Shown here piece by piece: positions 36,464-45,332 of a DNA stretch of 64,000 bases (positions within the stretch are counted from its first letter, which is position 1; each line of letters starts with the position of its first letter). This DNA comes from Caulobacter sp048541825 (GTDB lineage: Bacteria > Pseudomonadota > Alphaproteobacteria > Caulobacterales > Caulobacteraceae). The DNA lies in the NCBI RefSeq assembly GCF_048541825.1, contig NZ_CP183332.1:1922001-1986000 (forward strand), given 5' to 3'. The position numbers and the translations under genes were made by a program. The notes under the pieces are model-generated. The model was not told the DNA's origin and ran no database searches. It saw only the letters and a list, made by a program, of their open reading frames with translations.

Positions 36464-37350
36464 CAGGAGAACCGTCTCGCCCAGGCCTGCACGGCGTTGA
36501 TGACCAGCAGCATCAGGAACGACACGCCCAGCATCACCAGGGCGATGGCGGCGGCGTTGGCATACTCGAACTGCTCCAGCTGGATGATGATCAGCAGCGG
36601 GGCGATCTCGGACTTGTAGGGCATGTTGCCGGCGATGAAGATCACCGAGCCGTACTCCCCGATCCCTCGGGCGAAGGCCAGGGCGAAGCCGGTCAACCAG
36701 GACGGACCCAGGGCCGGAAGAATGATGCGCAGGATGGTGGCGATCCGGCCGGCGCCGAGGCTGGCGGCGGCCTCCTCCACGTCGTCCGAGAGGTCGCGCA
36801 TCACCGGCTCGATCGTGCGGACCACGAACGGCAGGCCGATGAAGATCAGCGCGATGGTCACGCCGATCGGGTTGTAGGCCGCCTTGATCCCCAGAGGTGT
36901 CAGATAGGCGCCGATCCAGCCATTGGGCGAATACAGCGTAGCCAAGGCGATACCGGCCACGGCCGTGGGCAGGGCGAATGGCAGGTCGACCAGGGCGTTG
37001 ACCAGGGCCTTGCCCGGAAATTCGTAGCGCACCAGCGCCCAGGCGGTCAGCACGCCGAACACGCCGTTGACGGCGGCGGCGACCAAGGCGGCGCCGAAGG
37101 TCAGGCGATAGGCCGCAAGGGCCCGCTCGGAGAATGCCGCAGCGACGAACTGGGCGGGCGACAACTCGGCGGCTTTCAGCGCCACGGCCGACAACGGGAT
37201 CAGGACGATCAGCGACAGGACCGTCAGGGTCACGCCCAAGGTCAGGGTGAAGCCCGGGATGGCCGAGCGACGTCGAAACAGTGGTCTTCGGGCGGCAGGG
37301 GCGCCCCCCGGATGTCTTGGGCGGATCGCGGCGGCGGTCTCGGCGGTCAT
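36463..37350 (-). CDS. cysT: Sulfate ABC transporter permease CysT
   Basis: A 295-residue permease partner of CysW, with six predicted helices after a basic N-terminal extension. The EAA loop is DVEEAAASLGAGRIATILRI, and RGIGEYGSVIFIAGN is characteristic of CysT. First gene of the operon. The periplasmic sulfate-binding protein gene that usually precedes cysT is not found on either side, so it must lie elsewhere. A hairpin and a perfect palindrome lie about 95-130 bp upstream. Confidence 0.93.
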   Translation of the reverse strand: MTAETAAAIRPRHPGGAPAARRPLFRRRSAIPGFTLTLGVTLTVLSLIVLIPLSAVALKAAELSPAQFVAAAFSERALAAYRLTFGAALVAAAVNGVFGVLTAWALVRYEFPGKALVNALVDLPFALPTAVAGIALATLYSPNGWIGAYLTPLGIKAAYNPIGVTIALIFIGLPFVVRTIEPVMRDLSDDVEEAAASLGAGRIATILRIILPALGPSWLTGFALAFARGIGEYGSVIFIAGNMPYKSEIAPLLIIIQLEQFEYANAAAIALVMLGVSFLMLLVINAVQAWARRFS

Positions 37351-37443
37351 CGTCTGATCGTCGTCCTGTTCCGGCGAAGTCCGGTGTGAAACGCACCTCG
37401 CCCACAGAGAGGTCCACGGGCCGAGAAGCTAGGCTGCTTTAAT

Positions 37444-37480
37444 CCCCACCGCGTTGGTGGGGTCAATGGAGAATTCTCCA
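37444..37480. promoter_or_regulatory. Hairpin and 14-bp perfect palindrome upstream of cysT
   Basis: CCCCACC-GCGTT-GGTGGGG (37444-37462) is a perfect 7-bp stem with a 5-base loop. Immediately beyond lies TGGAGAATTCTCCA (37467-37480), a perfect 14-bp palindrome of operator size. They sit between cysT (minus) and a small plus-strand gene and could serve either. A sulfur-responsive repressor is a guess. Confidence 0.45.
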
Positions 37481-37591
37481 CCGACGACCTCAGAAAAACT
37501 TACCATGCAAATCAGCCGTTCGGTGGTTGAACTTGGTTGCCGCTGCATCACGACCACGAGCGCGAGATACGAACTTGGGGGAGTTCAAAAG

Positions 37592-37720
37592 ATGCCGAAG
37601 CTAGCCATCGCGATCATCCTGATCCTGGCGGCCCTGTTCGCATGGCCCTTTGTCGAACCCGCCCTCGAGCGTCAGCGACGCAGCCGTGCGGCCAAGCGTC
37701 GACGCGAGCAACAGGACTAG
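37592..37720 (+). CDS. Small single-pass membrane protein
   Basis: A 42-residue protein: a hydrophobic helix (LAIAIILILAALFAWPFV) followed by a strongly basic tail (ERQRRSRAAKRRREQQ), giving an N-out or tail-in topology by the positive-inside rule. GGGGGAG lies 8 bp before the ATG, a strong site. It is divergent from cysT. Unknown family; the well-formed ribosome site and membrane design argue that it is real. Confidence 0.5.
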   Translation: MPKLAIAIILILAALFAWPFVEPALERQRRSRAAKRRREQQD

Positions 37721-38016
37721 CCTCACGTCCAGACACAGTCGGGCAAAACGGTTGGTTCACTCTGGGGTTTGTGAGGTCGGAAACGATCCGCGAGGAACCC
37801 TGCCCACGATCAAGACGCCTGGTTCCTGGCGAAGACGCCAAACCCGCGATCAGGGGGTTAGATTGGTAGGCCGGGTGGGGAGACAGAAAGTAAGCTCTTT
37901 CAATGGGATGTACGGTAAACCCCTGCCAGGAGCGCGTTAACGGATTCAATGGGTTAGGTCTGGCGTGTAAACCCATCAGGCTGGGCGGGCCGCCCTCCAA
38001 TCATCTGAATCGCTCA
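37721..38016. other. Non-coding stretch, likely decayed DNA
   Basis: No supportable gene on either strand. TTCAATGGG followed by GTAAACCC occurs twice as a spaced direct repeat (37899-37923 and 37945-37974). TGGTAGGCCGGGTGGGG (37864-37880), read on the minus strand, resembles the last bases of a tRNA including CCA, without the rest of the gene. Confidence 0.4.
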
Positions 38017-38372
38017 GGGCTTGCGGGAGGCTTACTGGTCAACCTGCTCCTGATCGCCTTGACCGGTCACGAGACGCTGTTGAGCTTCTCGCTGATGAAG
38101 GCGGGCATGATATTCTGCCTTGGCCTGACCATGTCCAACTTCGGTGCCCTCGGCATGGTGCCCCGGGCCCGCTGACCGGCACGGGGGCATCGGTGCAGGG
38201 CTTCATCGCCACCCTCGGCGGGGCCCTGTTCGGCTTCTGGATCGGCCAGCTGTTCGACGGCACGGTGGTGCCCCTGACTTTGGGCTTCAAGGGCTTTGGC
38301 GCAGCAGGCCTGATCGCGGTGCTGGTCACCGAGAGGGGCCGGCTTTTCCAAGCCGGGTCTGCAGGAGACTAA
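38017..38372 (+). pseudogene. C-terminal remnant of a Bcr/CflA-type MFS drug exporter
   Basis: Two adjacent frames together spell the last helices of a Bcr/CflA-family exporter: SLMKAGMIFCLGLTMSNFGA in one frame, then after a stop at 38175 VQGFIATLGGALFGFWIGQ and TVVPLTLGFKGF in another, ending TERGRLF before a stop at 38372. The frame change lies near 38150-38176. The N-terminal two thirds (about 280 residues) are absent. No start or ribosome site is evident, so this is a dead fragment. Confidence 0.75.
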
Positions 38373-38379
38373 AAGTGTC

Positions 38380-40122
38380 TCAGGCAGCGACGGCGCGGTC
38401 CAGGGCGTCATAGAGCGCGCGGATATCGAGCGGCTTGGCCAGCCAGTCGGTCATGCCGGCATCGCGGCAAGCCTTGACCTCCTCGACTGCCACGCCGGCG
38501 CTGAAGCCGATCACCGGCGTATGGCGATTGAGACCATCGCTCGCCCGCAGTCGCCGGGTGGCCTCGCAGCCGTCGAGGCCGGGCATGTTGACGTCCATCA
38601 GCACGATGTCGAACCGTTCGGCGGCAAGGCATTTCAGCGCCGACAGTCCATCCGAGGCCGTCGACAGACTGACGCCGAGGGGTTCAAGCACCAGGGCCAG
38701 GGTACGGCGATTGACCTCGTGGTCATCGACGGCCAGCACCCTGAGGCTCGACATCCGGGGAGTTGCGCCCTCGTCCCGCACTGCGCCGGCCGCCGTTTCC
38801 GGTCGGCCCTCCGGCAGGGTCAGGGTGAGGCGGAAGATCGCGCCCCGGGGTTCGGCCGCGCGGGCGTCCAGCTCGCCGCCCATCAGCCGCGCCAGTTCCC
38901 GACTCACGGTCAGGCCCAGGCCCGTGCCGCCATAGGTGCGCGCGGTTTCCTGCGAGGCCTGGCTGTAGGGCGTGAACAGGCGGGCCATGGCCTCTGGCGG
39001 GATACCGGCACCATGGTCCTGCACCTCAATGACGATCTGCAGCTGGCCGTCCGCCAGCGGCGAGACCGCCAGACGCAGGTCAATGACCCCCTCGTCTGTG
39101 AACTTCACGGCATTGGACAGAAGATTGTTGAGGATCTGCCTCAGCCGGAACGGATCGCCCTGGGCCCAGACCAGTGCCTGGTCCTCTGGACCCTGGCGCA
39201 GAACCAGCCCCTTGGCGACGGCCTGGGCGGTCCAGAACCGGGTGGCGTCACCCAGCGCGCCCAGCAGGTCGAAATTGCGGCTTTCCAGACTCATGGCCTT
39301 GGCCTCGATCTTGGCCTGGTCAAGCAGGTCGGTCAGCAGTCCGGTCATCAGTTGGCCGGCGTCGACGATCAGGTCTGCAGAAGCGGCCGTCTGGGCCGGT
39401 GGAACGCCCCGACGGATCAGATGGGCTCCGGCCAGGATCGCGGATAGCGGCGTACGCAGTTCATGACTGACAATGGCCGCCATGGCCGCCCGGTCGGCTA
39501 CGGCAGCCTCGGCCTGGATACGGCGCGCTTCCGATTCTTTGTTGGCCGCAACCTCGGCCTTCCGCGCGCTGTGTAACTGGGACCAAGTGTCGTGAACCGC
39601 AATCGTGAAGAGAAGGACTATCGCCGCCAGGATCGCCATCTGGCCATAGGAGCTGCGCCACAACCAGAGCGGCAAGATAGCTAGGCTGACCACATAGGGT
39701 GCGGCTCCCAGATAGAACAGCGACCGGCTGTCGACACCCGAGGAAACATTTTTTAGCAGCCCGCCTGCCATCAGCAGAAGGCCGAAGGTCATCAGGGACG
39801 GCTGGTTGCTGTACCAGAGGAACGTCGCCGCTCCGGCGTGGATCGTCCCCATGGTCAAGACGGAGACCAGCATCAACAGGGCCCGGGCCTCGACGTGGCG
39901 GACCGGCATACGCCCCTTGGCGAAGGGCCTGACTGCGAACAATTCCAGGGCCTGGGCCGAAAGACTGAACAGCAGCCACATCCCGATCAGGTCATCCCGC
40001 GAGGTCAGATGCAGGGCCCAGATCAAGATGACCATCACACCGAGGCGCGTGAATACCTGCTTGTGACGCTGATCGGCATTGGCGGGCAGATAGGGCAGCA
40101 AGGCCGCCAGAAACTTGAACAT
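38380..40122 (-). CDS. Hybrid sensor histidine kinase with C-terminal receiver domain
   Basis: A 580-residue membrane kinase: about six helices in residues 25-178, a coiled linker, a HisKA dimerisation box with the phospho-acceptor His220 in SHELRTP, an HATPase_c domain (NNLLSNAVKFT; DHGAGIPPE; TYGGTGLGL) and a receiver domain whose acceptor Asp is in IVLMDVNMPGLDG. No periplasmic sensor domain is evident, so the signal is probably membrane-borne. No response regulator or Hpt gene is nearby, so it is an orphan. It is isolated between two pseudogenes. Confidence 0.92.
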   Translation of the reverse strand: MFKFLAALLPYLPANADQRHKQVFTRLGVMVILIWALHLTSRDDLIGMWLLFSLSAQALELFAVRPFAKGRMPVRHVEARALLMLVSVLTMGTIHAGAATFLWYSNQPSLMTFGLLLMAGGLLKNVSSGVDSRSLFYLGAAPYVVSLAILPLWLWRSSYGQMAILAAIVLLFTIAVHDTWSQLHSARKAEVAANKESEARRIQAEAAVADRAAMAAIVSHELRTPLSAILAGAHLIRRGVPPAQTAASADLIVDAGQLMTGLLTDLLDQAKIEAKAMSLESRNFDLLGALGDATRFWTAQAVAKGLVLRQGPEDQALVWAQGDPFRLRQILNNLLSNAVKFTDEGVIDLRLAVSPLADGQLQIVIEVQDHGAGIPPEAMARLFTPYSQASQETARTYGGTGLGLTVSRELARLMGGELDARAAEPRGAIFRLTLTLPEGRPETAAGAVRDEGATPRMSSLRVLAVDDHEVNRRTLALVLEPLGVSLSTASDGLSALKCLAAERFDIVLMDVNMPGLDGCEATRRLRASDGLNRHTPVIGFSAGVAVEEVKACRDAGMTDWLAKPLDIRALYDALDRAVAA

Positions 40123-40455
40123 GTCGGCTTCGGTCCTCTATCTTAGAAAAAGGCAACCCTAAGCGCTTCACTCAAAGCTGTGCGGCCTGAATGGTCTTTA
40201 AACACCAGAACACATATCAAAGCGGTGAATAGGCCAGTTTGATAGCGCACGACTGATACTAACTCTTCAGCCATTGGCGGCTTCTTTCGCAAGGCCCCTT
40301 TTGGGGAGCGTAAAGGCCCTGCTCATTCATCAAATTTCTTCTCAGCTATCGACCGCGAAAGCGGTGTTGCTGCGGACTATCGGGGTGGCGCGCGGGCGCG
40401 GAGCCGGAGCCCTAGCGGTCTGAGCCCGAGAGCCTGGTCGGCTGGCTGGAACTCG
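40123..40455. other. 333-bp intergenic region with two hairpins, no gene seen
   Basis: This gap upstream of the histidine kinase contains a CCCC-TTTT-GGGG hairpin extended by CTTTCGC/GCG-AAAG (40284-40315), suited to terminating the upstream remnant, and ACCGC-GAAA-GCGGT (40352-40365), a stem closed by a GNRA tetraloop. I see no coding pattern. Confidence 0.45.
40284..40315 (-). terminator. Hairpin downstream of the chemoreceptor remnant
   Basis: The stem CTTT-CGC .. CCCC / GGGG .. GCG-AAAG has a four-base loop and a small internal bulge. It stands about 140 bp after the pseudogene on the minus strand and 160 bp before the kinase start. Function is inferred from shape and position. Confidence 0.35.
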
Positions 40456-40862
40456 CTACGGGGCTCCGCGTCCCCGGCCTGCCGTGGCCTGAAAGCGGGC
40501 GATCATCTGGCGCAATTCAGCGGCTCCGGTCTGCAAGTTGCCCTCAGCGGCCCTGGTCTGTTCGACCATCGCGGCGTTCTGCTGGGTCACCTGTTCATTT
40601 GGTTGACGGCGACATTGACCTCGCCAAGCCCTGTGGCCTGCTCCCACGACGACTGCGCAATTTCGGTGATCAGGATGTCGATCTGGCTAACCATGGCGAC
40701 GATGCCGGTCTCCGAGCGGTGATAGCCCATGGCCCGACAGAAATTGGCATTGGCGCTGAGGATCTCGCCGCTGGGGTCGAACTCGATGATGGCCAGCGAA
40801 CGATCCAGCGCAGTCTGCGCATCTGCGATTTTCCGGCCGAAGGCGTTGTCGACTTTGATCAT
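40456..40862 (-). pseudogene. Methyl-accepting chemotaxis protein remnant with internal deletion and frameshift
   Basis: The start of a PAS sensory domain (IIEFDPSGEILSANANFCRAMGY) runs directly into the tail of an MCP signalling domain (MVSQIDILITEIAQSSWEQATGLGEVNVAVNQM). The intervening several hundred residues that normally hold the rest of PAS and the methylation and CheW-binding regions are missing. A one-base loss near 40598 then shifts frame: the expected EQVTQQNAAMVEQT continues only in another frame. It cannot be a working receptor. Confidence 0.85.
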
Positions 40863-40940
40863 CTCCTGTGCCCAATTTCGGTCGCGACCAAACGCAGGTC
40901 ATCGATTGCTGCTTAGAGAGTGCAGACAATGGTCATTCGC

Positions 40941-42683
40941 TCAGTCGCGCGGCGGCCAGGCCTTGGCCGGGGCGGTCAGCATTGGCTTGCCCAGTAGAGG
41001 CGAAGACAGGGCGTAGAAGCCGTGGTTGGTAAACAGCCACACGACATTACGGTCGTATTCGACATAAATGCCGTAGCCGAGATTGCCCTTCACATAGTCG
41101 GGCATTTCCGCGTCGGTCGGGAAACGCGGCACGTAATAGGCTTCAATTGACGGCTTGGTCGGATCCTTGACGTCGAATAGCTGAACGCCGGCATTGTAGA
41201 AGGCGTAGGGCACGACGCCCTCGCGAGAGCGGCCCGGCTGGGTGTGGTAGCCCGGCCGCTTGGGCCCAAAGCTGCCGCCGCGCTGGCAGAAGTCGTTATA
41301 GGGCGCGTCTTTCGGCGGGGTGGGACGCGGGAAAGTCGCGACGATCTTCGGGTTGGCCAAGTCCTTGGCGTCGATGACGAAGATGTCCTTGTAGGGCTCG
41401 TAGCAGTCATCGTTCATGGGGTAGCCGTTCATGAAGATGTAGCCGGTACGCTCGTACTGGCTAACGTCGACATTGTCGGCCTCGGTGCCCGCGAACTTCG
41501 GCGGCAAAGCCAGATGGCCGATCACCTTCATGTCGGCCGGATCGCTGAGATCGACAGTGTAAAGGCCCAGCCCCCCCATGGCCGCGAAACCGACCTTGCC
41601 GCCCTGCTCCACCGGCTTGGGGAGGAACAGCGGCATCCGCGAGCCCATCCATGAGGTGCGGTTACCGGCTCGTGGGTTCATCAGATAGGCGTCTTCCTCA
41701 GCCTTGCTGCCGATGATCTGGCCCGGGACCGAGAGTTGCTGGACGAACTTGGGGTTCTTCGGGTCGGAGACGTCCCAGCTCTGATAGCCGGGGCTGTGCA
41801 GGTAGTTGGGATATTCGGTCAGGCCAAAGCTGTCGTCCGGCGCGGCCGACAGGAACATGTACTTGCCGCCAAACCAGGCCGGCACGTCCAACGAGCCGGA
41901 GCCCTGTTGCTGCCCCACCGGCGCGTCGGGGTGCTTGTAGTCGGTGGTGCGCGAGGCCAGCAGTTCCCACTGGTCGGGCAGCGGGCCGTTCATCGCATAG
42001 ACCTTGAAGCCCTTATGATAGGGCCAGTTGCGCAACTTCGCGACGCCGTCCGGCTCGGTCATCTTGTCGTCGTAGATGCCGAAGCGCTGCACCTCGTTGG
42101 ACTGGATCATCACGTACTTGCCCAGATCCTTGCTCCACTGGATCGAGGCCGCGCCGATTATCTCGTGTTCGGGCAGTGGGTTCTCCTGACCCTCGATGCC
42201 CTTGCCGGTCCAGATGTCGCCCCGATGGACCAGGAGCTTGCCCTTGGTGGGATCGGTGATGTCGTAGACGCTGATATTGCGGCGGTCGTAGATATAGAGG
42301 TACCGGCGGCCGTTGAAGTCGGCGATGTTCTGCCAGGTGTGGAACGGCGAGGTCGCGTTCGGATAGAAGGCGATCAGCGACATGTTCTTGGCGTAGGACT
42401 TCTGCTCCCAACCCTTCAGCTGACCCGGAAAGTTGACGCCATCACCTTCCAGCAGCGGCGTCGCGCGCGGATGGGTGAAAACGCCAGTCTTCTCGTCATA
42501 GCCATAGTCGACGCCGGGCTTGGGCATGGGCGGCGGAGCGTCATAGGTCAGGTCGTGCCAGGCCTTGACCGAAGGATCGCGGATGTCAGTCGGCTTGTGC
42601 GACTGCTGGGCGACCGCGCCGCTTCCCATGAGCATCGCCAGGGTGAAGGCGGCGGTAAGCCGAAGGGCCGATTTGCGAGACAT
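40941..42683 (-). CDS. Secreted LVIVD-repeat beta-propeller protein
   Basis: A 580-residue exported protein. The ATG at 42683 follows a GGAG site and opens a clear signal peptide (MSRKSALRLTAAFTLAMLMGSGAVA). LVIVD-like strands recur, such as YIYDRRNISVYDITDPTKGK, LGLYTVDLSDPADMKVIG and DIFVIDAKDLANPKIVATF, implying a periplasmic or surface beta-propeller. No catalytic motif is recognised. It lies 130 bp downstream of a TonB-dependent receptor on the same strand and may bind or process the same ligand. Confidence 0.8.
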   Translation of the reverse strand: MSRKSALRLTAAFTLAMLMGSGAVAQQSHKPTDIRDPSVKAWHDLTYDAPPPMPKPGVDYGYDEKTGVFTHPRATPLLEGDGVNFPGQLKGWEQKSYAKNMSLIAFYPNATSPFHTWQNIADFNGRRYLYIYDRRNISVYDITDPTKGKLLVHRGDIWTGKGIEGQENPLPEHEIIGAASIQWSKDLGKYVMIQSNEVQRFGIYDDKMTEPDGVAKLRNWPYHKGFKVYAMNGPLPDQWELLASRTTDYKHPDAPVGQQQGSGSLDVPAWFGGKYMFLSAAPDDSFGLTEYPNYLHSPGYQSWDVSDPKNPKFVQQLSVPGQIIGSKAEEDAYLMNPRAGNRTSWMGSRMPLFLPKPVEQGGKVGFAAMGGLGLYTVDLSDPADMKVIGHLALPPKFAGTEADNVDVSQYERTGYIFMNGYPMNDDCYEPYKDIFVIDAKDLANPKIVATFPRPTPPKDAPYNDFCQRGGSFGPKRPGYHTQPGRSREGVVPYAFYNAGVQLFDVKDPTKPSIEAYYVPRFPTDAEMPDYVKGNLGYGIYVEYDRNVVWLFTNHGFYALSSPLLGKPMLTAPAKAWPPRD

Positions 42684-42728
42684 GACGCTTACTCCGGTTG
42701 GGAAATGGCAGAGGTGCAGTGTAGCGGC

Positions 42729-42804
42729 GACGAACCCGGCTCCGATGAGGCCGATGCGAGCGCCGCCCGCGAGGTCGTGTTGCATCATCGGAGCCGGGTT
42801 CGTC
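42729..42804. repeat. Perfect 20-bp inverted repeat between receptor and LVIVD gene
   Basis: GACGAACCCGGCTCCGATGA (42729-42748) and its exact complement (42785-42804) are separated by 36 bases. It starts 9 bp after the TonB receptor stop. It could be a terminator/attenuator or an mRNA-stabilising hairpin between the two genes. No T-run follows. Confidence 0.8.
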
Positions 42805-42813
42805 ATGCCGGCC

Positions 42814-45117
42814 TCAGTGCTTCCAGCGCAGAGTGACGCCGTAGGTGCGCGGCGCGCCATAGGAGACCAGCACCGAGCCGATCACGTCGGACTTGCCGGT
42901 TTCGTAGAGCTCATCGCCCAGGTTCTTGCCCCAAAGGGCCAGCTCCCAGTTCCCATCCTGGTCGCCGAAGCCGAGGCTGGCATTGACCAGACCGACCGAG
43001 TCCTGATGGGTGCGCGGGTTGTTCTCGTTGTCGAACTCGAAGCTGCCCGTGTAGCTGTAGTTGGCCCGCAGGAAGACGTTCAGCTTGTCGCCGACCGGCC
43101 GCTCGAAACTGCCGCCGAAATTGAAGCTGCTCTTGGGCGTCCGCCGAAGCTGGTTGCCCTTCAGGTTGGTCGGGATAGGTACGCTGCAATAGCAGCTGGG
43201 ATCGTAGGCCAACCGGGTCGAGATCAGGTCGCCGGTAATCTCACCCTTCATGTAGGTGTAGTTGCCATACAGTGTCAGGCCACGCATCGGTGCCGCTATG
43301 GTCTCCAGTTCGACGCCCTTGACTCGCGCCGTGCCGGCGTTGGCGATGACATTGTCGGCCGGCAGGTTGGGATCGAAGATCACGAACTGCTGGGTCTGCA
43401 GGTCGGTATATTCGGTCCAGAAGCCCGTGGCGTTGACGCGCAGACGACGGCCGAACCAGTCGGTCTTCAGGCCCAGCTCGTAGTTCCAGGCAAATTCCGG
43501 ATCATAGGCGTTGCGCGCCTCGCCGGGGTTGGTGGCATTCTCGCCGTTCCAGCCGCCGCTCTTGTAGCCCTTGGAGACCAGGGCATAGGTGTAGACGTCC
43601 TTGCTGGCCTGCCAGTGCAGGTTGACGCTAGGCGTCCAGGCCGACCAACTTTCGGTGTCGCGGGCCGAGAACTTCATCACCGACTTGCCTGCGTCGTCCT
43701 CGAAATTGGCGCCCAGGAAGTCGCCGATGGTCTCGCGATAGGCCGAGAACTTCTTCTTGTCCTTGGTGTAGCGGACACCGGCAGTGATCCCGGCCGTATC
43801 GCTGAAATCATAGGAGCCTTCGACAAAGGCGGCATAGGTGTCGGACTTCACCCGGGTCTGGGCGATATCAGCGCCCTGGGCGTAGTAGTCGACGAAGATG
43901 TAGTCAGCCCGCTCGGTACGATCCACATCCTCATGCAGGTAGTAGAGGCCGGCCATAAAGTTGAACGGACCTTCCAGTTCCGAGGCGTAACGGAACTCCT
44001 GCGAGAAGGTCTTGGCCTTCTCGGCCTTGTCGTTGATGTAGTAGTCGTCGTTGAACAAGCTGCCATCGATGGAGAAGAAGTCGACGCGACCATCGGGCGC
44101 ATAGGCCAGCCTGGTGAAGTCGATGAAGCTGCCGGCGTCGTTGTTGCGCGCTGTGAAGGTCGCTTCGCGATAGGCGCTGATCGAAGACAGCTGGCCCGAA
44201 CCGATATTGCGGTCCACACTAAGGTGAACCCCGCCCAGATCGGCGTTCTGATGACCGTCGATGTTGTTGGCGCCCCTGCGGCGATCCGGGTTCACGAACG
44301 GCACGTTGTGGGCGGACGGGGTCTGGATATCGATCCAGTGACCACCGCCGCTGTGGCGAGTCAGGTCGCCGGTCAGCAGGACGTCCAGGTCGCCCGACGG
44401 CTGGTAGCGCAGCTGGGCAAGCACGCCAAAGGCAGACAGGTCTTCCATGTCTGACTTGGTATAGGTGTTGTAGGCATAGCCGCCATGGCTGCGCGCCGAG
44501 GCGGCGATACTACCGGACAAGGTCTCGGTCAGACCGCCGGACACCGAGGCCTTGGCCTCCAGGGTCTTGTGGTTGCCGACCGTGCTCTCGACGCTTGAGG
44601 TCAGCTCATGGGTCGGTTTCTTGGCGACGAAGTTGATGGCCCCGCCGACGACGTTCTTGCCATAAAGCGTGCCTTGCGGACCGCGCACGACTTCGACGCG
44701 TTCCAGGTTGAACAGCTCCATCGCCGTGCCCTGGGCCCGCGAAAGATAAACGTCGTTGAGAAAGAAACCGACCGCCGGATTGGATGCGGCGCTTTCGATG
44801 TCTGTGCCGATGCCGCGCAGGAAGACATTGGGTTCGGAAATGTTGTCGGGATTGAGCGTGAAGCCCGGGACGCGCGCGGCGATCTCCGAGAAGTCGTCGA
44901 CGCCCTGCTTGATCAACGCATCGGCGCTGAAGGCCGCGACGGAGACTGGCGTGCTTTGCAGCCGCTCTTCGCGCTTGCGGGCGGTGACAATGATGTCCTG
45001 GATGACGTTGTCGTCCGTCGCGGCCTGGTCCTGGGCAAAGGCCCCGGTCGGCAGCGCCAGGGCGGCCACGCTCGCGACCAGCACGATCCGGCGACGGTTA
45101 GTGTTCGAGAACTTCAT
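42814..45117 (-). CDS. TonB-dependent outer-membrane receptor
   Basis: A 767-residue receptor. A signal peptide ends at GAFAQ; a TonB-box-like segment (DIIVTARKREE) precedes the plug domain (VEVVRGPQGTLYGKNVVGGAINFVAKKP), and a 22-strand barrel ends TYGVTLRWKH. The extended family resembles receptors for carbohydrates, aromatics and other non-siderophore substrates in Caulobacter and sphingomonads. The 266-bp upstream gap is AT-rich near 45250-45300 and probably holds its promoter. Linked with the LVIVD gene and next to a catabolic operon, so uptake of an aromatic or related nutrient is plausible. Confidence 0.92.
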   Translation of the reverse strand: MKFSNTNRRRIVLVASVAALALPTGAFAQDQAATDDNVIQDIIVTARKREERLQSTPVSVAAFSADALIKQGVDDFSEIAARVPGFTLNPDNISEPNVFLRGIGTDIESAASNPAVGFFLNDVYLSRAQGTAMELFNLERVEVVRGPQGTLYGKNVVGGAINFVAKKPTHELTSSVESTVGNHKTLEAKASVSGGLTETLSGSIAASARSHGGYAYNTYTKSDMEDLSAFGVLAQLRYQPSGDLDVLLTGDLTRHSGGGHWIDIQTPSAHNVPFVNPDRRRGANNIDGHQNADLGGVHLSVDRNIGSGQLSSISAYREATFTARNNDAGSFIDFTRLAYAPDGRVDFFSIDGSLFNDDYYINDKAEKAKTFSQEFRYASELEGPFNFMAGLYYLHEDVDRTERADYIFVDYYAQGADIAQTRVKSDTYAAFVEGSYDFSDTAGITAGVRYTKDKKKFSAYRETIGDFLGANFEDDAGKSVMKFSARDTESWSAWTPSVNLHWQASKDVYTYALVSKGYKSGGWNGENATNPGEARNAYDPEFAWNYELGLKTDWFGRRLRVNATGFWTEYTDLQTQQFVIFDPNLPADNVIANAGTARVKGVELETIAAPMRGLTLYGNYTYMKGEITGDLISTRLAYDPSCYCSVPIPTNLKGNQLRRTPKSSFNFGGSFERPVGDKLNVFLRANYSYTGSFEFDNENNPRTHQDSVGLVNASLGFGDQDGNWELALWGKNLGDELYETGKSDVIGSVLVSYGAPRTYGVTLRWKH

Positions 45118-45332
45118 TGTTGTTTCCCCTCATGCCCTAACGGGTCACCCCGAATGTCGCTGTCGCGCCTCTCGCGGACGCATCCAGTGCCACCGAGCGG
45201 CTCTCCGGAAAGTTCCGAAGATGAGGTAAGGCTACGCACCACCGCCATAGCTGAATAATAATATTGTCACGTGTCACTATAACGAAAACGACATATTCAC
45301 GTAACGCGGTCCGCACCCTGAAAACGACGACA

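Noticed and set aside
36464..37417. Apparent 599-residue fusion of cysW with upstream sequence
   Set aside because: The added part is an off-frame reading of cysT; the true start overlaps the cysT stop as ATGA at 36463.
37864..37880. tRNA gene
   Set aside because: Only about 17 bases resemble a tRNA 3' end; no T-loop, anticodon arm or 5' acceptor partner is present.
45265..45277. CACGTG-centred repeat before the TonB receptor as a regulator site
   Set aside because: The flanks are imperfect and the position relative to a promoter is unclear; too weak to annotate.
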